A stretch of 37,817 nucleotides of DNA from JBDHRG01 sp039807445 (lineage in GTDB: Bacteria > Pseudomonadota > Gammaproteobacteria > Competibacterales > Competibacteraceae), in the NCBI GenBank assembly GCA_039807445.1, contig JBDHRG010000015.1, positions 1 through 37,817 on the forward strand, given 5' to 3'. The notes beneath the pieces were generated by a model. It searched no databases, was not told the origin of the DNA, and saw nothing but the letters and a program-made list of their open reading frames with translations. The position numbers and the translations under genes are program-made. Positions 35,184 through 37,817 of the stretch are shown here, one piece after another; position 1 is the first letter of the stretch, and each line of letters opens with the position of its first letter.

Positions 35184-35204
35184 CCCCCCTTTCCCGAAGG
35201 GGGG
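35184..35204. repeat. C/G-run hairpin between aorB and aorC
   Basis: CCCCCCTT (35184-35191) and AAGGGGGG (35197-35204) form a perfect 8-bp stem with a TCCCG loop. No U-tract follows, so it is not a standard terminator. It lies 13 bases after the aorB stop and may lower expression of the downstream aorC region or protect the aorAB message. Confidence 0.55.
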
Positions 35205-35269
35205 ATGTTCTGTGGCGGGGGCGGGCGGTGTTTCTCGTCCGCCTCCCTGTCAAGGGCAGGAAGAACCGA

Positions 35270-36529
35270 ATGAAACGCTACGTCATCATCGGCGCCGGCC
35301 CGGCCGGCGTGATCGCCGCCGAGACGCTGCGCGAGGCCGACGCCGCGGGCGAGGTCGCGCTGATCGGCGACGAGCCCGAGCCGCCGTAGTCGCGCATGGC
35401 GATCCCCTACCTGCTGATCGAGAAGATCGGCGAAGACGGCACGCACTTGCGCAAGGGCCGGGACCACTACGCCAGCAAGGGCATACGCGTGTTGCGCGAT
35501 CGCGTCGTGCGCGTCGATGCCGGGGCCAGGCGCGTGCACCTGGCGAACGGCGGCGCCGCCGACTACGACCGGCTGCTGGTCGCGACCGGCTCGCATCCGC
35601 TGAAACCGCCGGTGCCCGGCGTCGAGCTCGAAGGCGTGCACACCTGCTGGACGCTGGCCGATGCGCGCCACATCATCCGCCAGGCCCGGACCGGGGCGAA
35701 CGTGGTGCTGATCGGCGCCGGCTTCGTCGGCTGCATCGTGCTCGAGGCGCTGGCGCTGCGCGGCGTGAAGCTGACCGTGCTCGAGATGGGCGACCGCATG
35801 GTGCCGCGGATGATGAACCACGCCGCCGGCCAGATGATCCGGCGCTGGTGCGAGACCAAGGGCGTCACCGTGCACACGTCGACCCGCGTCGCCGAGATCC
35901 GCCCGGGCTCGGGTGGGCACGCGCTCGCCGTGGTGCTCGCCGACGGCCGTGCGCTGGCCGCCGACCTGGTGGTGTCGGCGGCCGGCGTGGCGCCGAACGC
36001 CGACTTCCTCGTCGGCACCGGCGTCGAGCTCGAGCGCGGCATCCTGGTCGACCATCACCTCGAATCGAACGTCCCGGGCATCTACGCTGCCGGCGACGTC
36101 GCGCAGGGGCGCGACTTCTCGAGCGGCGGGTTCGAGGTGCACGCGATCCAGCCGACCGCCTCCGAGCACGGCCGCATCGCCGCGCTGAACATGGCGGGTA
36201 TCGCGACCGAGTATCGCGGCAGCTTCAACATGAACGTGCTCGACACGCTGGGCCTGATCTCGAGCTCGTTCGGGCTGTGGATGGGGGTGGACGGCGGCGA
36301 ATCGGTCGAGCTGCACGACCCCGAGCGCTACCGCTACCTCGAGCTGCAGTTCGCCGGCGAACGCCTGGTCGGTGCCACCGCGATCGGGCTGACGCAGCAC
36401 GTCGGCGTGCTGCGCGGGCTGATCCAGGGCCGGATCGACCTCGGCCCGTGGAAGGCGAAGCTGATGCGCGAGCCGATGCGGGTGATGGAGGCCTATCTGG
36501 CGCGCGTCGGCACCGCGAAGGCGGCGTGA
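35270..36529 (+). pseudogene. aorC: AorC-like NAD(P)/FAD oxidoreductase interrupted by TAG at codon 40
   Basis: A flavoprotein of the pyridine-nucleotide-disulfide oxidoreductase family that should pass electrons between the AOR and NAD. The full frame would be 419 residues from the ATG at 35270. FAD-binding GAGPAG lies at residues 8-13, a second Rossmann motif LIGAGFVG comes near residue 145, and PGIYAAGDVAQG near 265. Codon 40 (35387-35389) is TAG, after EPEPP and before SRMAIPYLL. Relatives usually have tyrosine here (EPxPPYSR), so one change from TAC explains it. The rest of the frame is open. A restart at the ATG at 35396 would lack the FAD-binding fold. Recent mutation, sequence error or suppression are all possible. 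Confidence 0.85.
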
Positions 36530-36532
36530 GGC

Positions 36533-36784
36533 ATGCGGATCACGCTGAAGCTCTACGCGACGCTGTCCGAGCATCTGCCGCCGGGCGCGGTGCGCAACGT
36601 CGCCACGCTCGAGGTCGACGCGGGCGCGAGTGTCGCCGAGGTGGTCGAGCGCCTGGCGCTGCCGAGGCACCTGGTGCACCTGGTGCTGGTCAACGGCGCC
36701 TACGTCCCGCCCGAGGCGCGCGCCGACACGCGCCTGGTCGAGGGCGACGCGCTCGCGATCTGGCCGCCGGTGGCGGGTGGATAG
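36533..36784 (+). CDS. MoaD/ThiS-family sulfur carrier
   Basis: An 83-residue ubiquitin-like protein with a beta-grasp pattern (ITLKLYATLSEHLPPG, TLEVDAGASVAEVVERLALP, HLVLVNGAYVPPEARADT, EGDALAIWPPVAGG) and the C-terminal GG that is activated to a thiocarboxylate. It starts three bases after the aorC stop and is the last gene in the aor operon. MoaD supplies sulfur to form the dithiolene of Mo/W pterin. Position in the operon suggests a dedicated copy for the tungsten cofactor; this is inferred. Confidence 0.88.
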   Translation: MRITLKLYATLSEHLPPGAVRNVATLEVDAGASVAEVVERLALPRHLVHLVLVNGAYVPPEARADTRLVEGDALAIWPPVAGG

Positions 36785-36825
36785 CGTCATCGTCTGCGCA
36801 AAAGCGTGCCGGCTCGGCGCGGGCT

Positions 36826-37785
36826 TCAGCCGGTCCGGTACGCCTCGGCGTAGATCGCCGTGTGCGGCACGCCGTCTTCGCGGACGAAGCCGCGGTACAT
36901 GCCCGCGCAGTTGAAGGGCAGCGCGATGTGGCCCGTGCGGTCGACCGCGACCAGACCGCCCGAGCCGCCGAGCGGGCCGAGCTCGTCGACGACGACCTCA
37001 TGCGCGGCCCGCGCCAGGCTCTGCCCGGCCAGGCGGATGCGCGCGGCGATCTCGTGCGCGACCGCGTGGCGGATGAACCACTCGCCGTGGCCGGTCGCCG
37101 AGACGGCGCAGTCGCGGTCGTCGGCCCAGGTGCCGGCGCCGATCACCGGGCTGTCGCCGACGCGCCCCGGCGCCTTGTGGGTCATGCCGCCGGTCGAGGT
37201 CGCCGCCGCCAGGTGGCCGTGCGCATCGAGCGCGACCGCGCCGACGGTGCCGTGCCTGCGCGCTTCGTCGGCTTCGTCTTCCTCGGGCAGGCCCAGGCGC
37301 AGGCGCTCCCGCTCCCGCAGCAGCGCCTGCCAGCGGTGCTCGGTGAAGAAGTACGCGTCGTCGGCGAACGCCAGCCCCTGCTCGCGGCAGAAGCGCAGCG
37401 CGCCCGGGCCTGCGAGCAGCACGTGTCCGGAGCGCTCCATCACCGCGCGCGCGGCCAGCACCGGGTTGCGTGGACCGCAGACCCCGGCGATGGCGCCGGC
37501 AGCGCGCGTACACCCGTCCATCACCGCGGCGTCCATCTCGTGGCCGCCGTCGGCGTTGAACACCGCGCCGCGGCCGGCGTTGAAGCGCGGATCGTCCTCG
37601 AGCGCGACCACCGCGGCGGTGACGGCGTCGAGCGCGCTGCCGCCGTCGGCGAGCACGGTGTGCCCAGCGACCAGCGCCGCGCACAGCCCGGCGTGGAAGG
37701 CGTCTTCCTGCTCGGGCGTCATGCGGTGCTTCAGGATCGTGCCGGCGCCGCCGTGGACGGCGAGGGCGAAGTGGGGTCGGGTCAT
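36826..37785 (-). CDS. iaaA: Isoaspartyl peptidase/L-asparaginase (Ntn hydrolase)
   Basis: A 319-residue plant-type asparaginase of the N-terminal nucleophile family, made as a precursor that cleaves itself. The cleavage site and nucleophile are visible as HGTVGAVALD with T180; the linker before it (about 155-178, charged) is the usual removable region. Other motifs: LAVHGGAG (8-15), NAGRGAVFNADGGHEMDAAVMDG (69-91), and in the beta chain STGGMTHKAPGRVGDSPVIGAGTWAD, VSATGHGE. It cleaves beta-aspartyl dipeptides and asparagine. It is convergent with the aor operon, 41 bases apart, and appears unrelated to it. The ATG at 37785 is 33 bases from the right edge, so its promoter is outside. Confidence 0.93.
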   Translation of the reverse strand: MTRPHFALAVHGGAGTILKHRMTPEQEDAFHAGLCAALVAGHTVLADGGSALDAVTAAVVALEDDPRFNAGRGAVFNADGGHEMDAAVMDGCTRAAGAIAGVCGPRNPVLAARAVMERSGHVLLAGPGALRFCREQGLAFADDAYFFTEHRWQALLRERERLRLGLPEEDEADEARRHGTVGAVALDAHGHLAAATSTGGMTHKAPGRVGDSPVIGAGTWADDRDCAVSATGHGEWFIRHAVAHEIAARIRLAGQSLARAAHEVVVDELGPLGGSGGLVAVDRTGHIALPFNCAGMYRGFVREDGVPHTAIYAEAYRTG

Positions 37786-37817
37786 GGTGGGGTTCCGTTC
37801 AGCGGAGGAAGGAAGAC

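Noticed and set aside
35387..35389. TAG in aorC as pyrrolysine recoding
   Set aside because: Pyrrolysine is not expected in this lineage, no pyl genes are in the window, and the usual residue is tyrosine, one base away. Mutation or error is simpler.
33125..36790. A 1221-codon minus-strand open frame opposite the aor genes
   Set aside because: The translation is rich in His, Arg, Asp and Val without family motifs, and it lies antisense to well-supported aorA, aorB, aorC and moaD-like genes.

Overview
The window is very GC-rich, tightly packed bacterial DNA. Its gene content fits a denitrifying betaproteobacterium of the Rhodocyclales (Thauera/Azoarcus/Aromatoleum type). The indicators are a clade I, Tat-exported nitrous oxide reductase in a nosRZDF operon, a phasin (so polyhydroxyalkanoate granules), and an aldehyde:ferredoxin oxidoreductase operon laid out like the AorABC system known from Aromatoleum. 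The genus is an inference; no rRNA or tRNA gene was seen.

Layout. 1-6522 (minus): nosR-nosZ-nosD-nosF, with nosF running off the left edge and an FNR/DNR-type box upstream of nosR. 6602-10496 (minus): a polytopic membrane protein, the 16S rRNA methyltransferase RsmJ, a NodB-like polysaccharide deacetylase and a GT4 glycosyltransferase. 10573-15516 (minus): a three-gene block of an ABC-exporter-like protein with degenerate ATPase motifs, a stand-alone cyclic-nucleotide-binding protein, and a membrane/2Fe-2S/adenylate cyclase fusion. 15588-16250 (plus): a small methyltransferase-like gene. 16217-19909 (minus): three glycosyltransferases. 20032-26000 (minus): a Yej/Opp-type peptide importer (fused ATPase, binding protein, two permeases). 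26200-27775 (minus): phasin and a FbpC/PotA-like ATPase. 27955-30309 (plus): two tandem M14-type desuccinylase/aspartoacylase homologues and a DUF1244 protein. 30439-31338 (minus): an EamA transporter. 31619-36784 (plus): moaA, then aorA-aorB-aorC-moaD-like. 36826-37785 (minus): an isoaspartyl peptidase/asparaginase.

How the genes work together. The nos genes reduce N2O in the periplasm: NosR donates electrons, NosZ catalyses, and NosD/NosF supply the copper-sulfur centre. The aor genes should oxidise aldehydes to acids on a tungsten-pterin enzyme; MoaA and the MoaD-like protein feed pterin synthesis, AorA carries electrons, and AorC should hand them to NAD. aorC carries an in-frame TAG at codon 40, probably TAC to TAG. 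The cyclase block is the best candidate for an undescribed system: a possible redox-sensing cAMP source, its receptor, and a transporter-like protein that looks unable to hydrolyse ATP.

A second theme is a set of period-7 inverted repeats at gene junctions (near 955, 2264, 8476, 9301, 10505, 17397 and 29915). Each locus has its own heptamer, and several run into coding sequence as odd protein tails. No gene-free stretch exceeds 300 bases; the longest is about 280 bases, before moaA. No insertion sequence, phage gene or CRISPR array was found.
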